A stretch of 64,000 nt of DNA, from assembly GCA_029974635.1 (NCBI GenBank), contig JARKQY010000002.1, forward strand, positions 62,001 to 126,000. Direction: 5' to 3'. Positions 36,690 to 44,885 of this stretch are shown here, piece by piece; position 1 is the stretch's first letter, and the number at the start of each line of letters is the position of its first letter. Source of the stretch: Bacillota bacterium. Its GTDB lineage: Bacteria > Bacillota > UBA4882 > UBA8346. The translations under genes and the position numbers were made by a program. A model generated the notes under the pieces. That model was not told the origin of the DNA and searched no databases. It was given only the letters and a program-made list of their open reading frames with translations.

Positions 36690-37562
36690 TTGAAACATCA
36701 CTATTTATTATGGGCATTTCTTTTTTCACTCACCGGAATTTTCATCTACCTGGTGAGCGAGATGCCGGTTTTCGACATTATTTCTCTTTCTTATACCCTG
36801 CCGAAAATGATTATGTACTACATAGGACTATGTTGCGTTATCGTTTTCTGGATCTTAAGCATTTATTCGTTTAATAAATTTATGATCCTGTTGAATCAGG
36901 AAAAAATCATCCAAAAAACCGACCAATTAGAATTGGAGGAGAGTTATAAATTAATTCACTCCTTGCGCTCACAGCATTATGATTTTCAAACCCAGCTCAA
37001 TGATATGAAATCCTTGGCGGAGCTTCAAAAATGCTCTGAAATCGTAAAATATATTCAAAATTGCAACTTGGAATTGAGCAACTCACATCAGGTTGTCAAC
37101 TATATAAGTAATCCCGCAATCTTGGCGATGCTGCTGTTTTTTGCAACTGAAGCCAAAGAAAAAGGAATTTTATTATCGATTGACTCCGATCTGGACTTTT
37201 CACAATTCAATTTTTCAGCGGTTAGGATTACCAAGGTATTGGGTAATATCATTCGGAACGCCATCGAAATTCTGGAAAAAACCGATGCTCCGGACCGCCA
37301 GATCCAAATCATCATCTGGGAAACCGCCACTCATTATAGTTTTAAAATCTGGAATAACGGTCCCCCAATACCCGAATCAACTCAGAAACAAATTTTTACG
37401 CCCGGCTTTTCCACCAGAAACAGTACCGGTTTAGGCTTATCCATAGTTAGGGAAACCTTGACAAGCATAGGCGGCGGCGTAACTGTAAAAAGTGACGCGT
37501 TCACGGGAACCGAATTTAAAATCAATATCCCCAAAAAACGTGATCTGAAAGTTGTAGTATAA
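36690..37562 (+). CDS. AgrC/Spo0B-type histidine kinase 1: ATP domain intact, phospho-acceptor His replaced
   Basis: 290 residues from a TTG at 36690, supported by AGGAG 8 nt upstream (an ATG at 36686 is out of frame). Two transmembrane helices (5-22, 40-60) are followed by a Spo0B-type dimerisation helix and an HATPase_c domain. In the H-box the normal RHDF is HYDF: Tyr97 occupies the phospho-acceptor place, with a His one position earlier. The ATP-binding boxes are intact: N186-IIR-N190-AIE, WNNGPPIP, TPGFSTR and GLGLSIV (247-253). It may therefore bind ATP yet lack the canonical site to phosphorylate itself. The downstream paralogue shows the opposite defects. Confidence 0.88.
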   Translation: MKHHYLLWAFLFSLTGIFIYLVSEMPVFDIISLSYTLPKMIMYYIGLCCVIVFWILSIYSFNKFMILLNQEKIIQKTDQLELEESYKLIHSLRSQHYDFQTQLNDMKSLAELQKCSEIVKYIQNCNLELSNSHQVVNYISNPAILAMLLFFATEAKEKGILLSIDSDLDFSQFNFSAVRITKVLGNIIRNAIEILEKTDAPDRQIQIIIWETATHYSFKIWNNGPPIPESTQKQIFTPGFSTRNSTGLGLSIVRETLTSIGGGVTVKSDAFTGTEFKINIPKKRDLKVVV

Positions 37563-37583
37563 AAACCTGTTAAAAATATTTGG

Positions 37584-38471
37584 ATGCAAATAGAAGGGGT
37601 TGTCCAAGAAGTGAAACTGGTTTACTTGTTAAGGGGGGTTATCTTTTCCTTATTTAATGTTTCGGTGTTACTGATAATCCGGTTTAAGATTCTTAAAAAT
37701 ATCTATCAACACTTCAGTCTGACGGAATTACACGGCTATTATACGGCTGTAATATTGAGTGTTATTTTTTGGATACTGAGCATGTTATCGTTTCGAAAAT
37801 TTTTCCTGCTGCTCAATATTGAACAAATCAGCAAGGAAACCGATCAACTGCACCTGGAAGAGAGTCAAAAGCTGATTCAAACGCTACATTCCCAACGCCA
37901 TGACTTTCGAAATCAACTCCAGGTTATTGGAACCCTGGCTCAATATAACAAACATGAAGAAATCGTTAAATATATCCAAGATTGCAATTCCGAGCTGAGT
38001 TTTTCCTGCTTGATCTCCAGCAATATTGATAACCCCATTATCTTCGCCATGTTTTTATACTTTTATACCACCGCCAAAGAGAAGGAGATCTCTTTCAAAG
38101 TTGATTCCAATATCGACTTCACCAATTTCAGCCTATCAATTCGTAATGTCGCTAAACTTTTGCGAAATACGATTCATTATGCCATTACCCTTTTGGAAAA
38201 AACGATGGTGTCTGAAAAGACAATCAAAGTAATATTGCAGGAGACTTATAACGCTTATTTCTTTACCATCCATTGCAGTAATGCGGCCAATTCCGGGAAA
38301 AGCCGGGATCAAATGCATAAACCCGGCTTTTCCATAAGACAGCATACCGATTCAGGCCTATTTATTATCAAGGAAAACATAAAGTCCCTGAAAGGAAAAT
38401 TTGTCGTCAACAATACTCCCGATTACGGCACTGAATTTAAAATTATGATTCCAATACCAGTCAAGCGGTAA
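37584..38471 (+). CDS. AgrC/Spo0B-type histidine kinase 2: phospho-acceptor His intact, ATP domain degenerate
   Basis: 295 residues from the ATG at 37584; a GTG at 37611 with AGAAGGGG upstream is an alternative that starts at the first helix. It is a paralogue of the preceding gene along its whole length (EIVKYIQ-CN-ELS, ATEAKEKGI/TTAKEKEIS, TEFKI-IP shared). The H-box is canonical, SQRHDFRNQLQ (His106). The ATP site is degraded: the second Asn of the N-box is Tyr199 and the Glu is Thr202, the G1 box reads CSNAANSG, and the GLGL lid reads TDSGLFII. It probably cannot bind ATP and may be phosphorylated by kinase 1. The 3' end overlaps the convergent gene by 11 bases. No response regulator follows. 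Confidence 0.88.
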   Translation: MQIEGVVQEVKLVYLLRGVIFSLFNVSVLLIIRFKILKNIYQHFSLTELHGYYTAVILSVIFWILSMLSFRKFFLLLNIEQISKETDQLHLEESQKLIQTLHSQRHDFRNQLQVIGTLAQYNKHEEIVKYIQDCNSELSFSCLISSNIDNPIIFAMFLYFYTTAKEKEISFKVDSNIDFTNFSLSIRNVAKLLRNTIHYAITLLEKTMVSEKTIKVILQETYNAYFFTIHCSNAANSGKSRDQMHKPGFSIRQHTDSGLFIIKENIKSLKGKFVVNNTPDYGTEFKIMIPIPVKR

Positions 38472-40992
38472 CAATGCGGCTATCCGCTTGCAAACCCAGT
38501 TTTACAACGGCCTGTTCGCGCATTTTGTATTTCATGATCTTCCCGGCGGCATTCATGGGGAATTCAGTAACAAAATCCACATATCGCGGGGTTTTATGTT
38601 TTGCCATGTGCGACCGGACAAACTCTTGCAACTCATCAGCAGTCATTATTATCCCGTCCTTGAGAATAACGCAGGCCATAATCTCTTCCCCATATTGCTT
38701 GTCAGGCACGCCGATAACCTGAACATCCTTAACTTTGGGATGAGTATAGATAAAATCCTCAATTTCCTTGGGGTAAATATTCTCGCCGCCACGGATGATC
38801 ATATCCTTAATCCGTCCCGTGATTTTAAAATTCCCATTGGAATCGCGCCGGGCAAGATCACCGGTATGCAGCCATCCCTTTTCATCAATTGCGGCCGCCG
38901 TGGCCTCGGGCATTTTGTAGTAGCCTTTCATGATGTTATAACCGCGCGCCACGAATTCACCATCCACATTGTCCGGTAAATCTTCTCCCGTCATCGGATC
39001 GACAATCTTGCATTCCACGCCGGGCAAGGCCCGGCCCACAGTATTGACTCGCACTTCAACCGAATCATCAACGCGGCTCTGGGTGCAACCGGGCGAAGCC
39101 TCAGTTTGGCCGAATACAATGGTGATCTGCGACATGTTCATCTTCTCCACCACGTCCTGCATCACCTTGACCGGACAAGGACTTCCCGCCATAATTCCGG
39201 TTCTCATGAAGGAAAAGTCGGTCTTCGTAAAATCCTCATGTTCCAGCATGGCGATAAACATGGTGGGAACCCCGTGAAAGCAAGTTATCTTCTCCCGGTT
39301 AATACATTCCAGCGAGAGTTTCGGAGAGAAATACGGCATGGGCGACATCGCAACGCCATGGGTCATTGAAGCCGTCATGGCCAGCACCATTCCGAAACAG
39401 TGAAACATGGGCACATGAATCATCATACGGTCAGCGGTGGATAGATCCATGCAATCGCCGATGTTTTTCCCATTGTTGATCACATTATAATGAGTGAGCA
39501 TAACGCCCTTGGGGAAACCGGTGGTTCCCGATGTATACTGCATATTGCAAACATCATGTTTATTAAGAGAGAACGCGCGGCGATAGACTTCCTCGACGGG
39601 AATCCTATCCGCCATGGCCATTGCTTCGTCCCATGTGAGGCAGCCGTCCTGCCTCGAGTCAATGGTGATGATGTTACGCAGAAACGGCAGACGTTTCAAG
39701 TGAAGTGGTTTCCCCGCCTTGGCGGTTGCCAATTCGGGACACAGCTCCTTGATGATGCCAACATAGTTGGAATCCTTAAATCCGTCAATCATCACCAGTG
39801 TGTGAGTATCGGACTGACGGAGCAAATACTCCGCCTCGTGGATCTTGTAAGACGTGTTTACGGTGACCAGAACGGCTCCAATCTTGGTGCTAGCCCAGAA
39901 AGTAATGAACCATTGGGGAACATTGGTTGCCCAGATGGCGACATGGTCACCCGGTTTCACGCCCAATGCAATCAATGAACGCGCAAATGCATCAACATCG
40001 TCACGGAACTCGGAATAGGTCCTGGTGTAATCCATGGTAGTATAGCGAAACGCATATTGATCGGGAAACTCTTCCACTATCCGGTCCAATACTTGCGGAA
40101 AGGTTAAATCGATGAGTGTATCCTTCTCCCAGACATATTTCCCGGTTTTGGCATTGTTATCAAACAATCTGCCTCTGGTGGCATCCTTTTCGGTATAACG
40201 GCTCATAAAGTTTGCGAAATGGGGGAAAACGACGCCCGCATCATCAAGATCTCCGGCCCAGCGTTTGACCCATTCCAGCGAAACATAACCTTCGTACTTA
40301 ATTGAACGGAGCGCCAACATTATATCATCGAATGGCAAATCCCCTTCACCCATCATACGATATTGGGCCTTGCCATTCTCCACCACCGAATCCTTAACAT
40401 GCACGTATTTAATATAGGCGCCAAGGTTCTGTACCGTCTTTCCGGGTTTCTCCCCCGCGTAACGATAGGGATGATGAACATCCCACAGGGCAGCTACAGC
40501 GTCGCTCGCCACTTGGTCCAGCAACCGGCATAACCGGGCGGTATCGCAATAAACGCCATTGGTTTCCACCAGCAGGGTAACGCTCTTCTCTTCAGCAACC
40601 GGAATTAGACGCTGCAATGCCTCAAGAACAACTCCATCATCAACTTCGCCGTTGGGTTGCGGTTCAAGGTCGGCCAGAATACGGATATAAGGTGTGCCCA
40701 GCTTCGCTGCCAGGGTAATGTACTGCACAATTTCCGCGTAATTTTGCTCCGCCCTTGTAGCGAACTTTAAGCAACATCCCGAAGAAAGGCAAGGGATCTC
40801 CAGACGTAACTCGGAAAGTTTTTTTACCGTCTGAGGCAGTTGCAATTCAGTGAAAGGCGGCGCTTTCACCGCGAAGATTTCATTGCCCAGCCCGCGGATT
40901 TCAATACCGTCAAAGCCAACATCCTTGGCCATGGAATAAATGTCGGACCAATCAAAATCAGGGCATCCCAGGGTTGAAAAGGCAATTTTCAT
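38461..40992 (-). CDS. Fusion of a sugar isomerase/epimerase-like TIM barrel with an acyl-CoA synthetase
   Basis: 843 residues from the ATG at 40992 (AGGAGGAGATAGT directly upstream; a longer frame begins at 41025). Residues 1-265 are a xylose-isomerase-like/AP-endonuclease-2 TIM barrel with metal ligands in LLVETNGVY, WDVHHPYRY, YVHVKDS and SLEWVKRW. Residues about 285-835 are an AMP-forming acyl-CoA ligase: MQYTSGTTGFPKGVM, VFGQTEASP, WLHTGDLARRD, GRIKDMIIRGGENIYPKEIE and the catalytic Lys in NAAGKIMKYKMRE. The ligase half resembles medium/long-chain fatty acyl-CoA synthetases. The combination is unusual, and the reason for fusing the two is unknown. A leucine-type T-box leader lies directly upstream. 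Confidence 0.88.
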   Translation of the reverse strand: MKIAFSTLGCPDFDWSDIYSMAKDVGFDGIEIRGLGNEIFAVKAPPFTELQLPQTVKKLSELRLEIPCLSSGCCLKFATRAEQNYAEIVQYITLAAKLGTPYIRILADLEPQPNGEVDDGVVLEALQRLIPVAEEKSVTLLVETNGVYCDTARLCRLLDQVASDAVAALWDVHHPYRYAGEKPGKTVQNLGAYIKYVHVKDSVVENGKAQYRMMGEGDLPFDDIMLALRSIKYEGYVSLEWVKRWAGDLDDAGVVFPHFANFMSRYTEKDATRGRLFDNNAKTGKYVWEKDTLIDLTFPQVLDRIVEEFPDQYAFRYTTMDYTRTYSEFRDDVDAFARSLIALGVKPGDHVAIWATNVPQWFITFWASTKIGAVLVTVNTSYKIHEAEYLLRQSDTHTLVMIDGFKDSNYVGIIKELCPELATAKAGKPLHLKRLPFLRNIITIDSRQDGCLTWDEAMAMADRIPVEEVYRRAFSLNKHDVCNMQYTSGTTGFPKGVMLTHYNVINNGKNIGDCMDLSTADRMMIHVPMFHCFGMVLAMTASMTHGVAMSPMPYFSPKLSLECINREKITCFHGVPTMFIAMLEHEDFTKTDFSFMRTGIMAGSPCPVKVMQDVVEKMNMSQITIVFGQTEASPGCTQSRVDDSVEVRVNTVGRALPGVECKIVDPMTGEDLPDNVDGEFVARGYNIMKGYYKMPEATAAAIDEKGWLHTGDLARRDSNGNFKITGRIKDMIIRGGENIYPKEIEDFIYTHPKVKDVQVIGVPDKQYGEEIMACVILKDGIIMTADELQEFVRSHMAKHKTPRYVDFVTEFPMNAAGKIMKYKMREQAVVKLGLQADSRIVTA

Positions 40993-41133
40993 ACTATCTC
41001 CTCCTAAAAAAATTTTGGGAGTCATATTTAAACGGAAGGTAATAAATCAAAATATAACTGAGTAGTACTCCAAACATCTTGAAAATGTATTCCTGGAAAC
41101 AACTTTAATTGGTGCAGCATTCATGACATAACA

Positions 41134-41475
41134 TATATAAAAAGACTTTCGTCATCATGCATTTCTGCAAGAGACGAAAGCCTTAAACTTCCGTGGTACC
41201 ACTCTTTTTGGTATAAATTATACCCGCTTTAACAGCATCGGTCACCGGTATAGCGTTTCCGAAAAATCACTGTACTCAGGATCCATGCCTTTCCCGGTAA
41301 CGGCGGAAAATCCGTTCACAACTACTTGCCGCAACAGCTGTCGGCTTTCGGAGGACTGCTCAAGGGTGAGTTCACAACCTGCCCGTCGCACTGTTTTTCA
41401 GCAACCAACAGCTCTCTAAGGCACCATCGCAGTGTGTTTTCCCAATCAACGCATTTCATTATCGATTATTTGTTA
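41134..41475 (-). ncRNA. T-box riboswitch, leucine (CUC) specifier
   Basis: On the minus strand the 14-base T-box core reads GAGTGGTACCACGGAAG (41189-41205). It is followed by a terminator stem (41144-41153 with 41173-41182) and a T5 tract. Upstream are stem I features: AGAGAGCTG-GGTTGCTG-CAG, then GTGAACTCACCC with TTGAG. The triplet after GAA in this place is the specifier; CTC reads leucine. The UGGU in the T-box pairs with an A discriminator, as in tRNA-Leu. Uncharged tRNA-Leu should switch on the acyl-CoA ligase fusion gene that starts 140 bases downstream. Boundaries at the 5' end are approximate. Confidence 0.88.
41136..41182 (-). terminator. Terminator of the T-box leader
   Basis: GACGAAAGCC (41173-41182) and GACTTTCGTC (41144-41153) form the stem. 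On the minus strand it is followed by CTTTTTATATA. The competing antiterminator uses the T-box core. Confidence 0.85.
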
Positions 41476-41589
41476 GACATATTATCAAATTATGGGGTGC
41501 TTGTCAAGTTGCTTTCTAAAGTTTAGTACCCACGGCCCTAAAGGGATGTTTTTCCGAAGAAAGAGTTTTTTCCAATAAAGCCGCCCATT

Positions 41590-42663
41590 TTATTGTGTTG
41601 GTTGTTGCCCGGCAATGAATAAGGTCTGCGTGGGAAGCGCAAATGAAATATTGCGCGCTGTAAGTTCTTGCTTCAGATTTAAATTGATCTCCTGCTGAAT
41701 ATCCATATATTGATTATAATCACTGTTCAACACATGGTAAACAACTTCGAACACCAGGGAAAAATCACCGTACGACGCAAAATGCGCCCGGTCAAAGCGT
41801 GTATCTTTAGAGTTTTCAATGATCCTCCGGACCACTTCCGGTATCTCCCGGAGCCGCTCTACCGATGTATCGTAAGTTACCCCAAACCTAAACACAACTC
41901 TTCTCTGCTCCATCCGTTTATAATTTCGTACGCGCGAATTGGTCAGGTCGGTATTGGAAAAGACCAGTTGTTCGCCGCCTAGACTCCGGATCCGGGTGGT
42001 TTTAATTCCGATATGTTCCACAGTGCCCATATAATCACCAATGATAATGAAATCTCCCAGTTCAAAAGGGCGATCAAAAAATATTGTGAAATAGTTGAAC
42101 ATATCTCCCAAAACGGCTTGGGACGCCAATGCCACCGCCACTCCACCGATTCCGAGGCCGGTCATTAAAGGAGAAATCTTAATACCAAGATTATCCATGA
42201 TGACGACGGCTGCCAACGACCAGATAAATATTTTCATTGCGGTCAAAACGACCTTGATTGCCTGTTGTTTGGATAGATCAATCTTTTTTTTGGCGATTAA
42301 ATAATTGTCGATACTATAATCAAAGATTGATAGCAAAAGTCGTATGCCGATGTAAACCAGCAGCAACAATCCGATCAGATCGACGCTTTTCATGAGAATC
42401 GGTTTCAGTTTTAAAAAATGAATGCATATATAAAAAAGACCGAAATAAATCACCGGCAACAACCATTTTTCGATAACCTTCACCATAAAGTCATCGAACT
42501 TGGTTGGGGTCCGTTCGGACCATTTTTTCAAATAATTTAGACACAGCCGTTTTAACGCCCAGACTATCATGAGGCCCGCCACAAATACGCCGATCGCCAT
42601 CAGATAATCTGATACCGTGTTGTTAAAGAACTTTTGTTTCAAAAAGTTATCAATCATTCCCAA
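41590..42663 (-). CDS. MscS-family mechanosensitive ion channel
   Basis: 357 residues with five or so transmembrane helices. The pore-lining helix of MscS is visible in LMTGLGIGGVAVALASQAVLGDMFNYFTIFFDRPF, followed by the beta domain (GDFIIIGDYMGTVEHIGIKTTRIRSLGGEQLVFSNTDL). It opens under membrane tension and releases solutes during osmotic downshock. It is longer than E. coli MscS at the N-terminus (extra helices), like YnaI/YkuT relatives. The gene starts 9 bases after the GH5 stop and is probably co-transcribed with it. No terminator was seen after it. Confidence 0.92.
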   Translation of the reverse strand: MGMIDNFLKQKFFNNTVSDYLMAIGVFVAGLMIVWALKRLCLNYLKKWSERTPTKFDDFMVKVIEKWLLPVIYFGLFYICIHFLKLKPILMKSVDLIGLLLLVYIGIRLLLSIFDYSIDNYLIAKKKIDLSKQQAIKVVLTAMKIFIWSLAAVVIMDNLGIKISPLMTGLGIGGVAVALASQAVLGDMFNYFTIFFDRPFELGDFIIIGDYMGTVEHIGIKTTRIRSLGGEQLVFSNTDLTNSRVRNYKRMEQRRVVFRFGVTYDTSVERLREIPEVVRRIIENSKDTRFDRAHFASYGDFSLVFEVVYHVLNSDYNQYMDIQQEINLNLKQELTARNISFALPTQTLFIAGQQPTQ

Positions 42664-42672
42664 AACTCCAAT

Positions 42673-44361
42673 TCAATTCCGGTTTGATAAACTTGGGCCT
42701 TCATTAACACCATCTCCCGCTAATTTAAGCTCCGCGATATAAATCCCGGTATTCGGCCATTTCCCGTTTTCCGCCACCAGTTCCAAAGCGACGATCTGAC
42801 GCCAGTCAAACAGGCCCCGCGGAGTATACCACTTCTCCTTCCAAGCCCCATGTTCGCGGAATTTTTCCAGCGGAACCGTCACGGTTTGCCAATCCGTGGT
42901 TTTTTTCAGTGCTTTGGCATCAAGAGTATACCTCATTCTCCAGGGAAGCGCAAGCGGGTCATCGGCTCGAACCGCCAGAAACCGGATATCCATATTTTGA
43001 AAACCGGGTTTTACTTTTACTTTCAGCACTAGGTTATACTGCTGTTTCAAAAGCAGCGACAGGTCTTTCCGGGGTTTAAATCCAAAATGCAACAAGTTAT
43101 ACCGGTCGAGATCTGCCATTTTGATTGCAAAAAGGTTATCATCCAAAACCGTATCATCATATAAATCGATTTTTCCGCGGGTTACATGCGTTGAGATAAA
43201 AATCCCCGGGGCGGGATATTGGTCAAAAAGATGAAAACCACTTGTTTCCGGGATAATTGTTACCTCTTTTTGGGAAACCTCATTGAATCCTAACACCTTG
43301 AGCAAGGGGAGATTCAGATCGGAGCCGAAGAACTCGTCGGAATCCTTTTTGAACAAACCAAACCCGCCCCGGTAATCCCAGGATGTCCACGGAATGGCAT
43401 ACTTCTCCAGGATATTGCGCACGGATTCATACCAATAAACCCGGTCCTCATCCCGGGAATTCCGGTTGTAAACGCCGAACTCACCGCAGAAAACCGGCTT
43501 GCCCCTTTTATTACGAAACTCCACCGTCTTTAAAAGCTGTTTCTCCAATGCTTCATTATTTCCATGTTTCGGATAATCATATTTTAAATTGCCTGCAATC
43601 CACGTATGTGCCAACTCTTTGGGACAAGCAGGCATTTCCTCCGGATTGTAAGGATAGGGAATACCCTTGAGAGGTTTCAAAGAGGGCGTCGCCCATTCCG
43701 CTCCTTGATGAGTGAATACGAAGGGGTCGTAAAAATGAAAAGTGTAAATGATATTCTCATCCTGATACTCCGGCAGGAGATACAGTGAATCGATATCATT
43801 CCAATTGGCTCCGCCGACGATAATGGTATGCTTTTTATCAATCTGCCGGATCTTTTGGAGGACATTCAGTTGAATTTTACCCCAGACAGCCGGGTCCAGG
43901 CCATGAGGCTCATTGAGAATCTCATAGTACAGAAAATCGCCCCAATCCTTATAGTGTTCCGCCATTTGCGCCCAGACTTTCAGTAAGGGAGTTTCTATCG
44001 CAGCCGTAGTATCCGTAAACGGGTCAAAGGTATGATTGTCCAAAATTAACGCCAACCCGAGTTCTTCGCAACCGGCTACCACCTCATCGAGAAACCGAAA
44101 GAACAACGGGTCGATTTGATAGTCCGGGGCGCCGTTAGTCATGGCATGAAGATTGATGGGTAAACGGATGACGTCACACCCAAGGCTTTTGATCTCCTGA
44201 AGGTCTTTTTGGGTATACTGGTTAAATTGAATAGCTCTTACGGAGTTCTCCTGGAACCATCCGGAAAGGTTGACTCCTTTGCGGAAAACCTCTTTGGCCT
44301 CAGCGGGAACGAAAGACAATACTAAAACCAAGGATAGAATAACAATCAATGTCGTACGCAT
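42673..44361 (-). CDS. Secreted GH5 family endoglucanase/mannanase-like glycosidase
   Basis: 562 residues. The signal peptide is MRTTLIVILSLVLVLSFVPAEA. Residues 25-360 are a GH5 (cellulase A) barrel: FRKGVNLSGWF, DVIRLPIN, LILDNH, YYEILNEPHG (acid/base Glu151), IYTFHFYDPF, and the nucleophile Glu294 in VFCGEFGVYN. The last 180 residues form a beta-sandwich module probably binding carbohydrate (WRMRYTLDAKALKKTTDWQTVTVPLEKF). It cleaves beta-1,4-linked glucan or mannan outside the cytoplasmic membrane. The preceding spacer holds a repeat. It pairs with other glycosidases in this window as part of plant-polysaccharide use. Confidence 0.9.
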   Translation of the reverse strand: MRTTLIVILSLVLVLSFVPAEAKEVFRKGVNLSGWFQENSVRAIQFNQYTQKDLQEIKSLGCDVIRLPINLHAMTNGAPDYQIDPLFFRFLDEVVAGCEELGLALILDNHTFDPFTDTTAAIETPLLKVWAQMAEHYKDWGDFLYYEILNEPHGLDPAVWGKIQLNVLQKIRQIDKKHTIIVGGANWNDIDSLYLLPEYQDENIIYTFHFYDPFVFTHQGAEWATPSLKPLKGIPYPYNPEEMPACPKELAHTWIAGNLKYDYPKHGNNEALEKQLLKTVEFRNKRGKPVFCGEFGVYNRNSRDEDRVYWYESVRNILEKYAIPWTSWDYRGGFGLFKKDSDEFFGSDLNLPLLKVLGFNEVSQKEVTIIPETSGFHLFDQYPAPGIFISTHVTRGKIDLYDDTVLDDNLFAIKMADLDRYNLLHFGFKPRKDLSLLLKQQYNLVLKVKVKPGFQNMDIRFLAVRADDPLALPWRMRYTLDAKALKKTTDWQTVTVPLEKFREHGAWKEKWYTPRGLFDWRQIVALELVAENGKWPNTGIYIAELKLAGDGVNEGPSLSNRN

Positions 44362-44792
44362 TGGAACCCCCCGTTTCCTTAGTGTCTATCTATCGACAAG
44401 TATGTTTTAAATTTACGGTAATTCGGCTCTTAACTCTAAAGTTCTCGTCAAAATGGAAGAGGAAACGAAATAAACGCCGCTCAAGCTGGCCTAAGAGAAT
44501 TTTTAGACGGGATTAACGGGATTTATAGGATTAAAAATCTATAGGAAGCAGATTACAACACTAAATTAAGCGAAGTTTAATATTAATAATCTCCTTAATC
44601 CTGTAAAACCTGTCAAAAAAAGTTTTATACTTGATTCCGGATCATCCGGGGTAGGATTAATTATCGATATTATAAAATTCGATATCCTGAATTCAATACC
44701 TCTGAAATTCGGAAAAGTATCTATACTTTTAACCCGTCTAAATACTTCCATTATATTCCAAATAATGCGCCCAAACAATTATAGCTTCATAA
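44362..44792. other. Intergenic region with repeat
   Basis: Upstream region of the GH5 gene and downstream of the NRPS operon. It contains the long-subtype family 1 repeat (44427-44655); nothing else was recognised. Confidence 0.6.
44427..44655. repeat. Dispersed repeat family 1, long subtype, copy 2
   Basis: Matches 14797-15019: CTTAACTCTAAAGTT, CTCAAGCTGG, TTTTTAGACGGG, the core GACGGGATTAACGGGATT, and the end CCTTAATCCTGTAAAACC with TGTC, then ATCCGGGGTAGG. The core ends are inverted repeats. Confidence 0.8.
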
Positions 44793-44833
44793 AACAAAAA
44801 ACTGCCGGCGTTATAACGACATTTGGCAGTTTC
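44793..44833 (-). terminator. Intrinsic terminator of the NRPS operon
   Basis: On the minus strand AAACTGCC (44825-44832) pairs with GGCAGTTT (44799-44806) and is followed by TTTTGTTTT. It lies 53 bases past the FkbH-like stop. Confidence 0.85.
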
Positions 44834-44885
44834 TTGAAATAAATTCAGAGAACTTATCGATGCGGTGATATTGATAAAGCAATTC

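Noticed and set aside
36686-36874. ATG-initiated 62-residue frame at the start of the first agr kinase
   Set aside because: The AGGAG site is only 4 nt away, and the frame has no coding character; the TTG at 36690 with 8-nt spacing opens the real kinase frame with its transmembrane helix.
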